A DNA stretch of 64,000 bases, taken from assembly GCF_011516945.1 (NCBI RefSeq), contig NZ_WOTH01000017.1, positions 1 to 64,000 on the forward strand. The letters run 5' to 3'. The translations under genes were made by a program, and so were the position numbers. A model generated the notes under the pieces. The model worked only from the letters and a program-made list of their open reading frames with translations. It made no database searches and had not been told where the DNA came from. How positions within the stretch are numbered: the first letter of the stretch is position 1; each line of letters starts with the position of its first letter. Source of the DNA: Acetobacter estunensis. Its GTDB lineage: Bacteria; Pseudomonadota; Alphaproteobacteria; Acetobacterales; Acetobacteraceae. Positions 37,498 through 46,038 of the stretch are shown here, one piece after another.

Positions 37498-38619
37498 ATG
37501 GAACAGAACACGGACGGCGCGCAGCCCCATGACCGGCAGTCCTCCCCTGACGGCGGGAGTGCGGAACCTATACGCACGAACTTCATGAGCGACAACGTCG
37601 GCACCGTGTCGCCTGAAATCCTCGCGGCGCTGGCGCAGGCCAATGTGGGGGAGGCTCCGGCGCATGGCGCGGACAGTTGGACACGCCGGCTGGAAGCCCG
37701 CGTGGCGGAAGTGTTCGAGGCGGAAGCAAGGGTCTTTCCGGTTGCCACCGGCACGGCCGCCAATGCGCTTGCACTCTCAGCACTATCTCCGCCGTGGGGC
37801 GCGATTCTGTGCGACGAGAGCGCGCACATCAACCGCCGGGAATGCGGCGCGCCGGAGTTCTTCACGGGGGGCGCCAAATTGTGGCCGATTCCCTCAGCGG
37901 ATGGGCGCATGGAGGCGGGACTTCTTGCATCCGCCGTGGCGGATCTTTCCGCCGGTGGGGCGCGTCTGAGTCGTCCCGCCGCCCTGAGTCTGACGCAGGC
38001 CACCGAGTGGGGCACGGTTTATACACTCGAACATCTCGTGGAGCTGACGGCTCTGGCGCATGAAGCCGGATTGAGCGTCCACATGGACGGCGCGCGGTTT
38101 GGCAACGCACTGGCGCATCTGGGGTGCTCTCCTGCCGACATGACCTGGCGTGCGGGTGTGGATGTGCTCTCGCTCGGGGCCACCAAGAGCGGCGCTCTCT
38201 CGGCCGATCTGATCGTGATGTTCGACCTTTCGCTGGCTGAGGATATGGAGCGGCGGATCAAGCGCTCGGGGCATCTGTGGGCCAAGCAGCGTTTTCTCTC
38301 GGCGCAGCTTCTGGCGTGGCTGGAGAACGATCTGTGGTTGCGCAATGCACGCCATGCCAACGAAATGGCCGGACGGCTGGCGCGAGGACTGGCGCGGCAT
38401 CCGGCGGCGACGTTGCCGTTCGACACGCAGGGAAACGAGGTGTTCGCGGTGCTGCCGGAACTGCTGGTGGAAGGGCTGGAAGCGGCGGGATTTGTATTTC
38501 TGCGTCGGACCGCGCCGCCGGGTGTGACCGGCACATTGGTGCGTTTCGTTACGGGACACGACACACGTCCGCAGGATGTGGACGCGCTGCTGGAAGCGCT
38601 GGCGGGCACGACGGAGTGA
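37498..38619 (+). CDS. Low-specificity L-threonine aldolase family protein
   Basis: A 373-residue PLP enzyme of the beta-eliminating lyase/threonine aldolase family, cleaving threonine or allo-threonine to glycine and acetaldehyde. Seen are NFMSDNVGTVSPEI, ATGTAANALALSAL, VHMDGARFGNALAHLG (PLP Asp) and LSLGATKSGALSADLIV (Schiff-base Lys). The start at 37498 follows AGGAAG; the frame is open upstream into folD without family features. A role in glycine and one-carbon supply would fit its neighbour folD, but this is inference. Confidence 0.9.
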   Translation: MEQNTDGAQPHDRQSSPDGGSAEPIRTNFMSDNVGTVSPEILAALAQANVGEAPAHGADSWTRRLEARVAEVFEAEARVFPVATGTAANALALSALSPPWGAILCDESAHINRRECGAPEFFTGGAKLWPIPSADGRMEAGLLASAVADLSAGGARLSRPAALSLTQATEWGTVYTLEHLVELTALAHEAGLSVHMDGARFGNALAHLGCSPADMTWRAGVDVLSLGATKSGALSADLIVMFDLSLAEDMERRIKRSGHLWAKQRFLSAQLLAWLENDLWLRNARHANEMAGRLARGLARHPAATLPFDTQGNEVFAVLPELLVEGLEAAGFVFLRRTAPPGVTGTLVRFVTGHDTRPQDVDALLEALAGTTE

Positions 38620-38638
38620 GGAGTGCCCGATCATAAGG

Positions 38639-38714
38639 AAGTTTTTGGTGAAGCTTTTTTCAAAAAGCCTCAGAGAACGTTGCCTTTTTAGAAAAAGGCA
38701 ACACCTAAAAACTT
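38639..38714. repeat. AT-rich nested stem-loop element, possible dispersed repeat
   Basis: AAGTTTTTGGTG (38639-38650) pairs with CACCTAAAAACTT (38702-38714, one bulge). It encloses two hairpins: GCTTTTT/AAAAAGC (38653-38668) and GTTGCCTTTTT/AAAAAGGCAAC (38679-38702). It lies just after the aldolase gene and before the end of hemD on the other strand. Its composition contrasts sharply with the flanks. I recall similar AT-rich elements scattered in acetic acid bacterial genomes, but this is not checked; at minimum it can act as a transcription terminator. Confidence 0.7.
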
Positions 38715-38770
38715 TGATGTCATTCAATAATAATGCATTAAAAACAACACATTAGAGAAAAAGCACGAGA

Positions 38771-39520
38771 TCAGCCCGACGAGACGGCGGCGGAAGCTGC
38801 GCCCAGAAGCCTGAGCATGTTGGCTGCATCCGGGTGGGCGGCCGTGCGGACAGGGCGGAACCCGTTGTGCTCAAGAACGCGGGCAGTCGCGGCGGAGATG
38901 GCTATGGCCGGCATGTTACGTATCACGCAATCCGTGCTCCGCAGTGCCCGGCAGAGTGTGCGGGCGCTTCCGGCAGAAAAGGACAGGACGAGGCTGATCT
39001 CGCCCTGTTGCCATGCCCGCAGGACAGGGGACGGCAGATCGTGCTGGGGGCGGGAGGCATAGGCCACGCGCCGTCGGACCCGAAAGCCGTTCGTCCGCAA
39101 TTCAGCCGCCAATGCGGCGCCATGTCCTTTTCCTGAAAGCAGCAGCAGCGTGCCGTTTTCAGGCGTCAGGCGTGCGCGGACAAGCGCCGCCAGATCGCCT
39201 GCGTTGCCGCTTGCGCTTTCTACATGGGTGAAGCCGCGCTCGCGTGCGCGGCGTGATGTGGCATCACCGACTGCGAAAATCGGCAGATCACGCGCCACAG
39301 CCTGTTCGAGCGCGGGAAGGGACTGGGAACTGGTGACGAGAGCAGCAGCGACACCGGATTGCTGCGGTACGAATCGTGGTTCGATGTGCAGGGACGAGGC
39401 GGCGAAAGGCTCCCATCCCAACGTCCGCGCGGCCTCCACCGTTTCCGAAAGCCCCGGCTCGGGGCGGACGATCAGGACGCCGGGTTTGCGATTGTGGGCA
39501 GCCCCGTCCTGTTCAGTCAT
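38771..39520 (-). CDS. hemD: Uroporphyrinogen-III synthase
   Basis: A 249-residue HemD, which cyclises hydroxymethylbilane with inversion of ring D. This family is poorly conserved; support comes from the layout VLIVRPEPGLSETVEAART, LVTSSQSLPALEQ, the FAVGDATSRRARERGF block, LLSGKGHGAALAAEL and ISAATARVLEHNGF. The ATG at 39520 lies inside the last codons of hemC (8-base overlap). The hemC-hemD order on one strand strengthens the call. Confidence 0.88.
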   Translation of the reverse strand: MTEQDGAAHNRKPGVLIVRPEPGLSETVEAARTLGWEPFAASSLHIEPRFVPQQSGVAAALVTSSQSLPALEQAVARDLPIFAVGDATSRRARERGFTHVESASGNAGDLAALVRARLTPENGTLLLLSGKGHGAALAAELRTNGFRVRRRVAYASRPQHDLPSPVLRAWQQGEISLVLSFSAGSARTLCRALRSTDCVIRNMPAIAISAATARVLEHNGFRPVRTAAHPDAANMLRLLGAASAAVSSG

Positions 39521-40589
39521 TGTCCGTGAAGATGGAAGCCGGGCTGTCACGACGCAGGCTGCGCCCGAGTTCACGGCCAATACGCTCGGCGTCGGCAGCG
39601 GCGCCGGTAATTTCGCGGCGCAGCAGAAAGGTGCCGTCTTCCGAGGCGACAAGACCCGTCAGATGCACCTGTCCCTTCGGTCCAGCGGCCGGATTGAGCA
39701 GGCGGGCATAGCCGCCGATGGGAGTGCGGCAGGAACCGTCAAGTTCTGCCAGTAGGGCGCGTTCGGCAGTGGAGACGGCCCGGGCTTCATAATCTTCAAT
39801 GGCAGCGAGGAGTTCGCGCAGTTCGATGTCGCTGGCGCGGACCGTCACGCCCACAATGCCCTGTCCGGCGGAAGGCACCATCACGGCGGGGTCCAGCACG
39901 ACGGAGGCGCGATCTTCCATGCCGAGACGGCGCAGACCCGCCAGCGCCAGCAGTGTGGCGTCGCACTGGCGGGCGGCGAGTTTGTCGAGTCGGGTCTGCA
40001 CGTTGCCGCGCAGCAGTCCAAAGCGAAGGTCGGGGCGCACATGCAGCATCTGCGCCTGCCGCCGCACGGAGGCGCAGCCCACCAGTGCGCCATGCGGCAG
40101 GGCGTCATAGGGGCGCATGGGATCATCGGAGGGTTTCAGCCCGGGGCCGAGGATCAGGGCGTCGCGGGCGTCTTCGCGCTTCATGGTGCAGGCCAGCACC
40201 AGTCCGTCAGGTAGTGTGGTTTCGAGATCCTTGAGGCTATGGACCGCGAAGTCGATGCGTCCGTCCAGCAGCGCTTCATGAATTTCCTTGGCAAACAGCC
40301 CTTTGCCGCCAATTTCGGCCAGCGCGCGGTTCTGGACCTGATCGCCTGTGGTGTTGATCAGGTGCTCCTGAAAGGCGTTCATGTCGCGCAGCACCGGGCA
40401 GAACCGTGTCAGCCGGGTAAGAAAGGCGCGGGTCTGCCACAATGCGAGTGGAGAGCCGCGCGTGCCCACCCGCAGCGGCAATTGCCGGCGGTGCTGCGGC
40501 GCTGCGGTCTTCTGACGCGCGGCGGCTTGGGCCGCGATCTTCTGGAGCGCGGCGGAGGGAAGCGGACGGGACGGCTGTGCGGAAACCAT
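39513..40589 (-). CDS. hemC: Hydroxymethylbilane synthase (porphobilinogen deaminase)
   Basis: A 358-residue enzyme polymerising four porphobilinogens. Present are LRVGTRGSPLALWQTRAFL, GGKGLFAKEIHEALLDGRID, HSLKDLETTLPDGL, and the cofactor-bearing cysteine in LDGSCRTPIGGYA. The first 38 residues are an Ala/Gln-rich extension before the conserved start; no better internal start has a good ribosome-binding site. It diverges from tsaD across only 41 bases. Confidence 0.95.
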   Translation of the reverse strand: MVSAQPSRPLPSAALQKIAAQAAARQKTAAPQHRRQLPLRVGTRGSPLALWQTRAFLTRLTRFCPVLRDMNAFQEHLINTTGDQVQNRALAEIGGKGLFAKEIHEALLDGRIDFAVHSLKDLETTLPDGLVLACTMKREDARDALILGPGLKPSDDPMRPYDALPHGALVGCASVRRQAQMLHVRPDLRFGLLRGNVQTRLDKLAARQCDATLLALAGLRRLGMEDRASVVLDPAVMVPSAGQGIVGVTVRASDIELRELLAAIEDYEARAVSTAERALLAELDGSCRTPIGGYARLLNPAAGPKGQVHLTGLVASEDGTFLLRREITGAAADAERIGRELGRSLRRDSPASIFTDND

Positions 40590-40630
40590 TTGGCGTGTTT
40601 ATTACCAGCACCGGATGAAGGAAAGGTGAC

Positions 40631-41749
40631 GTGACGCCAGAGAACACCGACGGAAACGCTGCCTGTGGGGCGTGGTCATACCCCATGGGCCCCCTGCTTG
40701 CCATTGAATCGTCGTGCGACGAGACGGCGTGTGCCATTCTCTCCACGCAGGGCGACGTGCTGGCCGAGCGCCTTGTCTCGCAATCCGATCACGCGGCTTT
40801 CGGGGGGGTGGTGCCCGAGATCGCGGCGCGCGCGCATCTCGCTCTTCTCCCTGATCTTGTTGAGGAAACTCTCAAAGCCTCCGGTCTTGCCCGCAGCGAT
40901 CTGGGCGCAGTCGCGGCCAGCACGGGACCGGGTCTGATCGGCGGCCTGATCGTGGGCGCGAACTTCGGCAAGGGGTTGGCGATCGCGCTGCAAAAGCCTT
41001 TCATCGCGGTCAACCACATCGAGGCCCATGCGCTTTCGGCAAGGCTCCCCGGCGTTTTTGCGGGAGGGCTGCCTTTTCCCTATCTGCTGCTGCTCGTCTC
41101 GGGCGGGCATTGCCAGTGTCTGGCCGTCGAGGGCGTGGGGCGCTACCGGCGGTTGGGCGGCACGATCGATGACGCGGCGGGTGAGGCTTTCGACAAGGTG
41201 GCCAAGATGCTCGGGCTTGGCTGGCCCGGCGGCCCAGTGCTGGAGGCATTGGCGCGGGAAGGGAACCCGACGGCCTTCGCCTTCCCCCGTCCGCTCAAGG
41301 GACGGGAGGGATGTGACTTCTCGTTCTCCGGCCTCAAGACGGCCATGGCGCGTCAGCTTGAGCCTTACGGCATGGAGCCGTTGCCGCGGGAACTGGCTGC
41401 GGATCTGGCGGCCAGCTTCCAGCAGGCCGTGGCGGACGTGATCGGGGACCGTGTGACGCATGCGCTGGGCATGATGGAACGTCCAACCGCGCTGGTGGCC
41501 GCTGGCGGTGTCGCGGCCAATGGAGTGCTGCGCGCGCGTCTGACGGCGCTTGCGCAGGCGCATGATCTGCCCTTCGTGGCGCCGCCCCTGCGGTTGTGCA
41601 CCGATAACGCGGTGATGGTTGGGTGGGCGGCGCTCGAAGTGTGTCGTGAGGCGCAGAGGCTGGGTGTGCCGCTGCCCGATGACCGAAGCACGCGCCCGCG
41701 TCCGCGCTGGCCTCTGGCGGAAATGGCGCAACGGTTCGCGAGTGGATGA
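40631..41749 (+). CDS. tsaD: tRNA N6-threonylcarbamoyladenosine transferase TsaD
   Basis: A 372-residue Kae1/TsaD protein transferring the threonylcarbamoyl group to A37 of ANN-decoding tRNAs. Seen are LLAIESSCDETACAIL, VNHIEAHALSARL (metal-binding histidines), LLVSGGHCQ, GGTIDDAAGEAFDKVAKML and GGVAANGVLRARL. The GTG at 40631 follows AAGGAAAGG; the ATG at 40685 begins the conserved core and is an alternative start. The partner tsaC lies at 58180-59187 in the same window. Confidence 0.95.
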   Translation: MTPENTDGNAACGAWSYPMGPLLAIESSCDETACAILSTQGDVLAERLVSQSDHAAFGGVVPEIAARAHLALLPDLVEETLKASGLARSDLGAVAASTGPGLIGGLIVGANFGKGLAIALQKPFIAVNHIEAHALSARLPGVFAGGLPFPYLLLLVSGGHCQCLAVEGVGRYRRLGGTIDDAAGEAFDKVAKMLGLGWPGGPVLEALAREGNPTAFAFPRPLKGREGCDFSFSGLKTAMARQLEPYGMEPLPRELAADLAASFQQAVADVIGDRVTHALGMMERPTALVAAGGVAANGVLRARLTALAQAHDLPFVAPPLRLCTDNAVMVGWAALEVCREAQRLGVPLPDDRSTRPRPRWPLAEMAQRFASG

Positions 41750-41844
41750 AATTCTTTGGAAAAACGGTTGTGACTTGACGCAGATCGCTTGTCGGCGCGG
41801 GGGCGTGTGGTATTGCCTGCGTCCTCGGAGGTTGCTGACACATC

Positions 41845-43062
41845 ATGATACAAAACCGCTTTCTGACAGGCGCCGCTCTGGTGGCCCTTCTTGGTTCTCT
41901 TGGTCTCGCTCCGGCGCAGGCGCAGACCGATGCGCCAGCAGCCGCTCCCACGCCGGAGGCGGCCAGCGGCCGCGTCATGAGCGCGGTGCAGACCATTCCG
42001 GGCATGCCGCCGGTGGTCGATCCGTCCAACATCTATTCGGAAGCGGCGGCGGGCAAAGTCCGTGCGGACGTGGCCAGCGACCCGGCGCGGATCTATGTGC
42101 CCAATCTGCGGTCGAACGATGTCTATGTGATCGACCCCGCCACCCTGAAGGTGGTGGACCGTTTCCCCGTGGGCAAAAGCCCGCAGCACATCGTGCCGTC
42201 ATGGGACATGCGGACCCTGTGGGCGACCAATAATGCCGAGGGCACGACGCAGGGCAGCCTGACGCCGATCGACGCGCATACGGGCAAGCCCGGCGCGCCT
42301 GTGCCGGTGGACGATCCCTACAACATGTATTTCACGCCGGACGGTAAATCCGCCATCGTGGTGGCCGAAGCCCGCCGTCGTCTGGACTTCCGTGACCCGC
42401 ACACGATGGAACTGCAGGGATCCGTGGACGCCCCGAAATGCCCGGGTATCAATCACGCCGGGTTCTCGATCGATGGCCGCTACGCGATCTTCACCTGTGA
42501 GTTCGGCGGCATGATGGCCAAGGTGGACACGGTCAACCGCAAGCTTCTGGGCTATCTGAAGCTGTCCAAGGGCGGCATGCCGCAGGACATCCTGACGGCG
42601 CCGAACGGCAAGACCTTCTATGTGGCCGACATGCACGCGGACGGTGTGTTCATCCTCGACGGTGACACTTTCACCGAGACGGGCTTCATTCCGACCGGTG
42701 TGGGCACTCACGGCCTGTATCCGAGCCGGGACGCGAAGTTCATGTATGTGGCGAATCGCGGTTCCCACAAGGTGCATGGGCCGCGCCACAGCAAGGCCGG
42801 CAGCGTGTCAGTGATTGAATTCGCGACCAATCAGGTGGTGAAGACGTGGCCGATTCCCGGTGGCGGCAGCCCCGACATGGGCAATGTCAGCGCGGACGGA
42901 AAGAAACTGTGGCTTTCGGGCCGCTTCGATGACGTGACCTATGCAATCGATACCGACACAGGCGCGATGACGGCCATTCCTGTAGGGGCGGAGCCGCATG
43001 GCCTGACGGTCTGGCCGTTGCCGGGCCGCTATTCCGTGGGGCACACGGGCATCACGCGCTAA
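41845..43062 (+). CDS. Secreted YVTN-type beta-propeller protein
   Basis: A 405-residue periplasmic protein with a signal peptide (FLTGAALVALLGSLGLAPAQAQ) and a seven-bladed propeller of the YncE/YVTN or cytochrome-cd1-like kind. Repeated elements include ARIYVPNLRSNDVYVIDPATL, TLWATNNAEGT, MYFTPDGKSAIVVAE, TFYVADMHADGVFILD and KFMYVANRGSHKV. No haem-binding CxxCH or PQQ-dehydrogenase motif is present. Homologues often sit near quinoprotein systems, but function here is unknown. It is a single-gene unit. Confidence 0.8.
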   Translation: MIQNRFLTGAALVALLGSLGLAPAQAQTDAPAAAPTPEAASGRVMSAVQTIPGMPPVVDPSNIYSEAAAGKVRADVASDPARIYVPNLRSNDVYVIDPATLKVVDRFPVGKSPQHIVPSWDMRTLWATNNAEGTTQGSLTPIDAHTGKPGAPVPVDDPYNMYFTPDGKSAIVVAEARRRLDFRDPHTMELQGSVDAPKCPGINHAGFSIDGRYAIFTCEFGGMMAKVDTVNRKLLGYLKLSKGGMPQDILTAPNGKTFYVADMHADGVFILDGDTFTETGFIPTGVGTHGLYPSRDAKFMYVANRGSHKVHGPRHSKAGSVSVIEFATNQVVKTWPIPGGGSPDMGNVSADGKKLWLSGRFDDVTYAIDTDTGAMTAIPVGAEPHGLTVWPLPGRYSVGHTGITR

Positions 43063-43070
43063 GACGGAAC

Positions 43071-43114
43071 AAGGGGTCTCTCGTCCGCTGCCTGAGAGGT
43101 ACGAGAGACCCCTT
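43071..43114 (+). terminator. 14-bp perfect hairpin after the beta-propeller gene
   Basis: AAGGGGTCTCTCGT (43071-43084) and ACGAGAGACCCCTT (43101-43114) pair exactly around a 16-base loop, 8 bases after the stop. There is no extended T tract, but position and stability fit a terminator. Confidence 0.75.
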
Positions 43115-43282
43115 GAGCCGGTTGCGAAGGTGAGCGGTGCAATTATCACTGGTGCCGCTGCGGTCTTCCCACTAGAAACGCCACCCAATTCGTTCCTTCA
43201 ACCTGCGGCTAGCTGCGGGAGGCTCCGTATCGTACGGGCGCTTCCGCCTGATCCGCTTCCAGTTCATGGAGATATCCGGCCC

Positions 43283-44161
43283 ATGTCCGACATCCTGCCT
43301 CGCGTTGCTCCCGATCAGGCGCCTTCCGGCCTGCTGCCGGTCGAAGGTCAGGAAGGAGTGTGGCATCTCGCGCCGCCGGAAAAGGAATATGGCCATCTCT
43401 TCCCGGCCAAGGTGCTGACGGTTCATCACTGGACGGACCGCCTGTTCAGCTTCACCACCACCCGCGATCCGGCGCTGCGTTTCGAGAATGGCCAGTTCAC
43501 GATGATCGGCATGGAAGTGGACGGCAAGCCGCTGCTGCGCGCCTATTCCATCGCGTCCGCCAATTATGAAGACCACATGGAGTTCCTCTCCATTGCCGTG
43601 CCGGACGGTCCGCTGACCTCGCGTCTGCGTCATGTGAAGGTTGGGGATACGGTGCTGATCGGGCGCAAGCCGGTGGGCACGCTGCTGCTCGACAATCTCC
43701 GTCCGGGCCGCAACCTGTATTTCCTGTCCACGGGCACGGGTCTTGCGCCGTTCATGAGCCTGATCAAGGATCCGGAATGCTACGAGCGCTACGATAACGT
43801 CATTCTCACCCACACGGTGCGCGTCTCCGGCGAACTGGCGTATTCCAATCACATCCGCCACGAACTGCCCGAACACGAGTTCCTTGGCGAGTATGTCGCC
43901 TCCAAGCTGCGCTATTACCCGGCTGTGACGCGTGAGGCGTTCGAAGTGACGGACCGCATCACGACCCTGATCGAGAACGGCAAGATTTTCCGCGATCTCA
44001 ATATTCCCGAGCTGGATCCCGAGCATGACCGTGTCATGATCTGCGGTTCGCCGGAGATGCTGGCCGATACGGAGAAGCTGCTTCAGGCGCGCGGCTTCGA
44101 TGAGGGCAACAACTCCAAGCCCGGCGCTTACGTCGTCGAAAAGGCTTTCGCCGAGCGTTAA
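43283..44161 (+). CDS. fpr: Ferredoxin-NADP reductase
   Basis: A 292-residue FAD flavoprotein of the bacterial FPR subclass, moving electrons between NADPH and ferredoxin or flavodoxin. The FAD-binding RAYSIASANYEDHMEF, the PDGPLTSRLRHVKVGD segment and the NADP-binding STGTGLAPFMSLIKDPE are present, and the C-terminus ends VEKAFAER. The ATG at 43283 follows GGAGA; the frame is open to 43130 but the extension is not conserved. Confidence 0.93.
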   Translation: MSDILPRVAPDQAPSGLLPVEGQEGVWHLAPPEKEYGHLFPAKVLTVHHWTDRLFSFTTTRDPALRFENGQFTMIGMEVDGKPLLRAYSIASANYEDHMEFLSIAVPDGPLTSRLRHVKVGDTVLIGRKPVGTLLLDNLRPGRNLYFLSTGTGLAPFMSLIKDPECYERYDNVILTHTVRVSGELAYSNHIRHELPEHEFLGEYVASKLRYYPAVTREAFEVTDRITTLIENGKIFRDLNIPELDPEHDRVMICGSPEMLADTEKLLQARGFDEGNNSKPGAYVVEKAFAER

Positions 44162-44174
44162 TCGTCCCCTTGTT

Positions 44175-44223
44175 CCGGCGCGTCTTTGCGCCGGATCTGG
44201 TGCCCCGCTTTCGGGTGGGGCAC
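44175..44223 (+). terminator. Two hairpins between fpr and gor
   Basis: CCGGCGC (44175-44181) pairs with GCGCCGG (44188-44194), and GTGCCCC (44200-44206) pairs with GGGGCAC (44217-44223). They lie directly after fpr. No T tract follows either, so they may reduce rather than stop read-through into gor. Confidence 0.5.
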
Positions 44224-44290
44224 ATTGCCGGTCGGGCGCAAAAGGCCGTTTCGGTTTGCCCGTCATCTCGGGTGAAAACGGAGCCTGACC

Positions 44291-45688
44291 ATGCCTGCCG
44301 CTACTTCTTACGATGTCGATCTTCTGGTCATTGGCGCCGGATCGGGCGGCGTGCGCTGCGCGCGTATCGCGGCAGGCCATGGCGCCCGCGTGGCGGTGGT
44401 GGAAGGGCGGCACTGGGGCGGCACCTGCGTCAATCTAGGGTGCGTGCCCAAGAAGCTGATGGTGCAGGCCAGCGAGTATGGCGACTATGTCGCAGACAGC
44501 CACGGATTCGGCTGGAACACGCCCGAAGGCACGCATGACTGGGGCAAGCTGATTGCCGCCAAGGATCGCGAGATTTCGCGCCTGAACGGCATCTATGTCT
44601 CCATGCTGGGAAAGGCCGGTGTGCGGCTGCTGACGGGTCACGCCGCCTTCGAGGATGCCCATACCATCGTCACCACGCCGACGGCGCTGGACGTGGAGGC
44701 AAAACCCGAGCGCATCACGGCAGAGCGGATCGTCATTGCCACCGGCTCCACGCCGAGCGTGCCAGATATTGAAGGGCACGAACTGGCCATCACCTCCGAT
44801 CAGGTGTTTGCGCTGAAAGAAATGCCCAAGCGCGTGTGCATCGTGGGCAGCGGTTACATCGGGATTGAGTTTGCGGGCATTTTCGCAGGTCTCGGCGGCA
44901 GTGTGGATCTGGTCTACCGGCAGGATCTGCCTTTGCGGGGCTTCGATGAAGACCTGCGTACGGCGCTGCATGAAGCCATCGACCAGCGCGGCATCCGTCA
45001 GCATGTGGGCGCAAGTCCGGTGCGAATCCGTAAAACCGGGAATGACCTGTCTGTCACGCTGGATAACGGGACGATTCTGAGCGTCGATTGTGTGCTGATG
45101 GCGACCGGACGTCACCCCAAGATTAAGGGGCTGGGACTGGAGAACACGCGTGTCCGCACAGAAGACAATGGGCGCATCATGGCGGACCGGCATTTCGAGA
45201 CGACCGAACCGGGTGTGTTCGCCATCGGCGATGTGACGAATCACGAGAATCTTACGCCGGTGGCCATTGCCGAAGGTCATATCCTTGCCGACCGTCTCTT
45301 TGCCCACCACGCGCGGGACTGGTCGTTCGATACGGTGCCCAAGGCCGTTTTCTTCACGCCGCCGGTGGCAAGTGTGGGACTGACGGAGACGGAGGCTGCC
45401 GAGCGCGGGACGGTGGATGTATATGTCAGCCGATTCCGTCCGATGCGACACACGCTTAGCGGACGCGAGCGCCGCACGCTGATGAAACTGGTTGTGGATC
45501 AGGCGACCCAGAAGGTAGTTGGCGTCCATATGATCGGTGAGGATGCGGCCGAGATCATGCAGGGCATGGCCATTGCGGTGACGGCGGGGCTGCGAAAGGT
45601 GGATTTCGACCGGACCGTGGGCATTCATCCGTCCTCGGCGGAAGAGTTCGTCACGATGCGCACCCGTACGCGCGTCAGCGGTGATTGA
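44291..45688 (+). CDS. gor: Glutathione-disulfide reductase
   Basis: A 465-residue pyridine-nucleotide disulfide oxidoreductase reducing GSSG with NADPH. The FAD motif is VIGAGSGGVRCARIAAG, the redox pair is C46/C51 in GGTCVNLGCVPKKLM, the NADP motif is VGSGYIGIEFAGIFAGLG and the C-terminal active-site region is TVGIHPSSAEEF. The C-V-N-L-G-C-V-P-K-K pattern matches glutathione reductase, not dihydrolipoamide dehydrogenase. It may be co-transcribed with fpr, 129 bases upstream. Confidence 0.93.
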   Translation: MPAATSYDVDLLVIGAGSGGVRCARIAAGHGARVAVVEGRHWGGTCVNLGCVPKKLMVQASEYGDYVADSHGFGWNTPEGTHDWGKLIAAKDREISRLNGIYVSMLGKAGVRLLTGHAAFEDAHTIVTTPTALDVEAKPERITAERIVIATGSTPSVPDIEGHELAITSDQVFALKEMPKRVCIVGSGYIGIEFAGIFAGLGGSVDLVYRQDLPLRGFDEDLRTALHEAIDQRGIRQHVGASPVRIRKTGNDLSVTLDNGTILSVDCVLMATGRHPKIKGLGLENTRVRTEDNGRIMADRHFETTEPGVFAIGDVTNHENLTPVAIAEGHILADRLFAHHARDWSFDTVPKAVFFTPPVASVGLTETEAAERGTVDVYVSRFRPMRHTLSGRERRTLMKLVVDQATQKVVGVHMIGEDAAEIMQGMAIAVTAGLRKVDFDRTVGIHPSSAEEFVTMRTRTRVSGD

Positions 45689-46038
45689 AGGCGTCGTCTC
45701 TCTATCCAGAGCGACCCATCCACTGAACGCGAGGTTGAGATAGGGATATAGGCGCCAGGACATCCGGCAAACCGGATCCCTGCTGCGCAAGGGGCGAAAG
45801 AACGGGCGAATTCTGGCGAGTAAATTCCCTTGCTCTGTTCAGACAGTGTGATTCCCGCAACGCAGTCTGGGGCATTTCGTCTAACGTAGTGTGCGAACAC
45901 GTCTTTCAGGCTTTGGAAGGCTTGAGTATTTCGTTTCGATTAAGCTACGTTATCAGGCGAATAGCTAGTCCAGCGGTCTCTCGGCACGAATCGACCGCTG
46001 GGCACAGACGCGAATGAGGCAGGGAGCAGCGGGCGTTC
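45689..46038. other. Intergenic region between gor and amtB
   Basis: 350 bases. It holds the amtB promoter region and a dyad at 45970-46001. AT content rises toward amtB. No clear sigma-54 element, tRNA or small conserved gene was seen. Confidence 0.5.
45970..46001. promoter_or_regulatory. 9-bp inverted repeat upstream of amtB
   Basis: CCAGCGGTC (45970-45978) and GACCGCTGG (45993-46001) are exact complements, 14 bases apart, ending 37 bases before the amtB start. Its position suits an operator or an RNA hairpin in the leader. It does not resemble the NtrC consensus. Confidence 0.45.

Noticed and set aside
44291-45688. Gene considered as dihydrolipoamide dehydrogenase (E3) for acetoin dehydrogenase
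   Set aside because: The redox motif CVNLGCVPKK and C-terminal HPSSAEEF fit glutathione reductase, and it is 8 kb away beside fpr.
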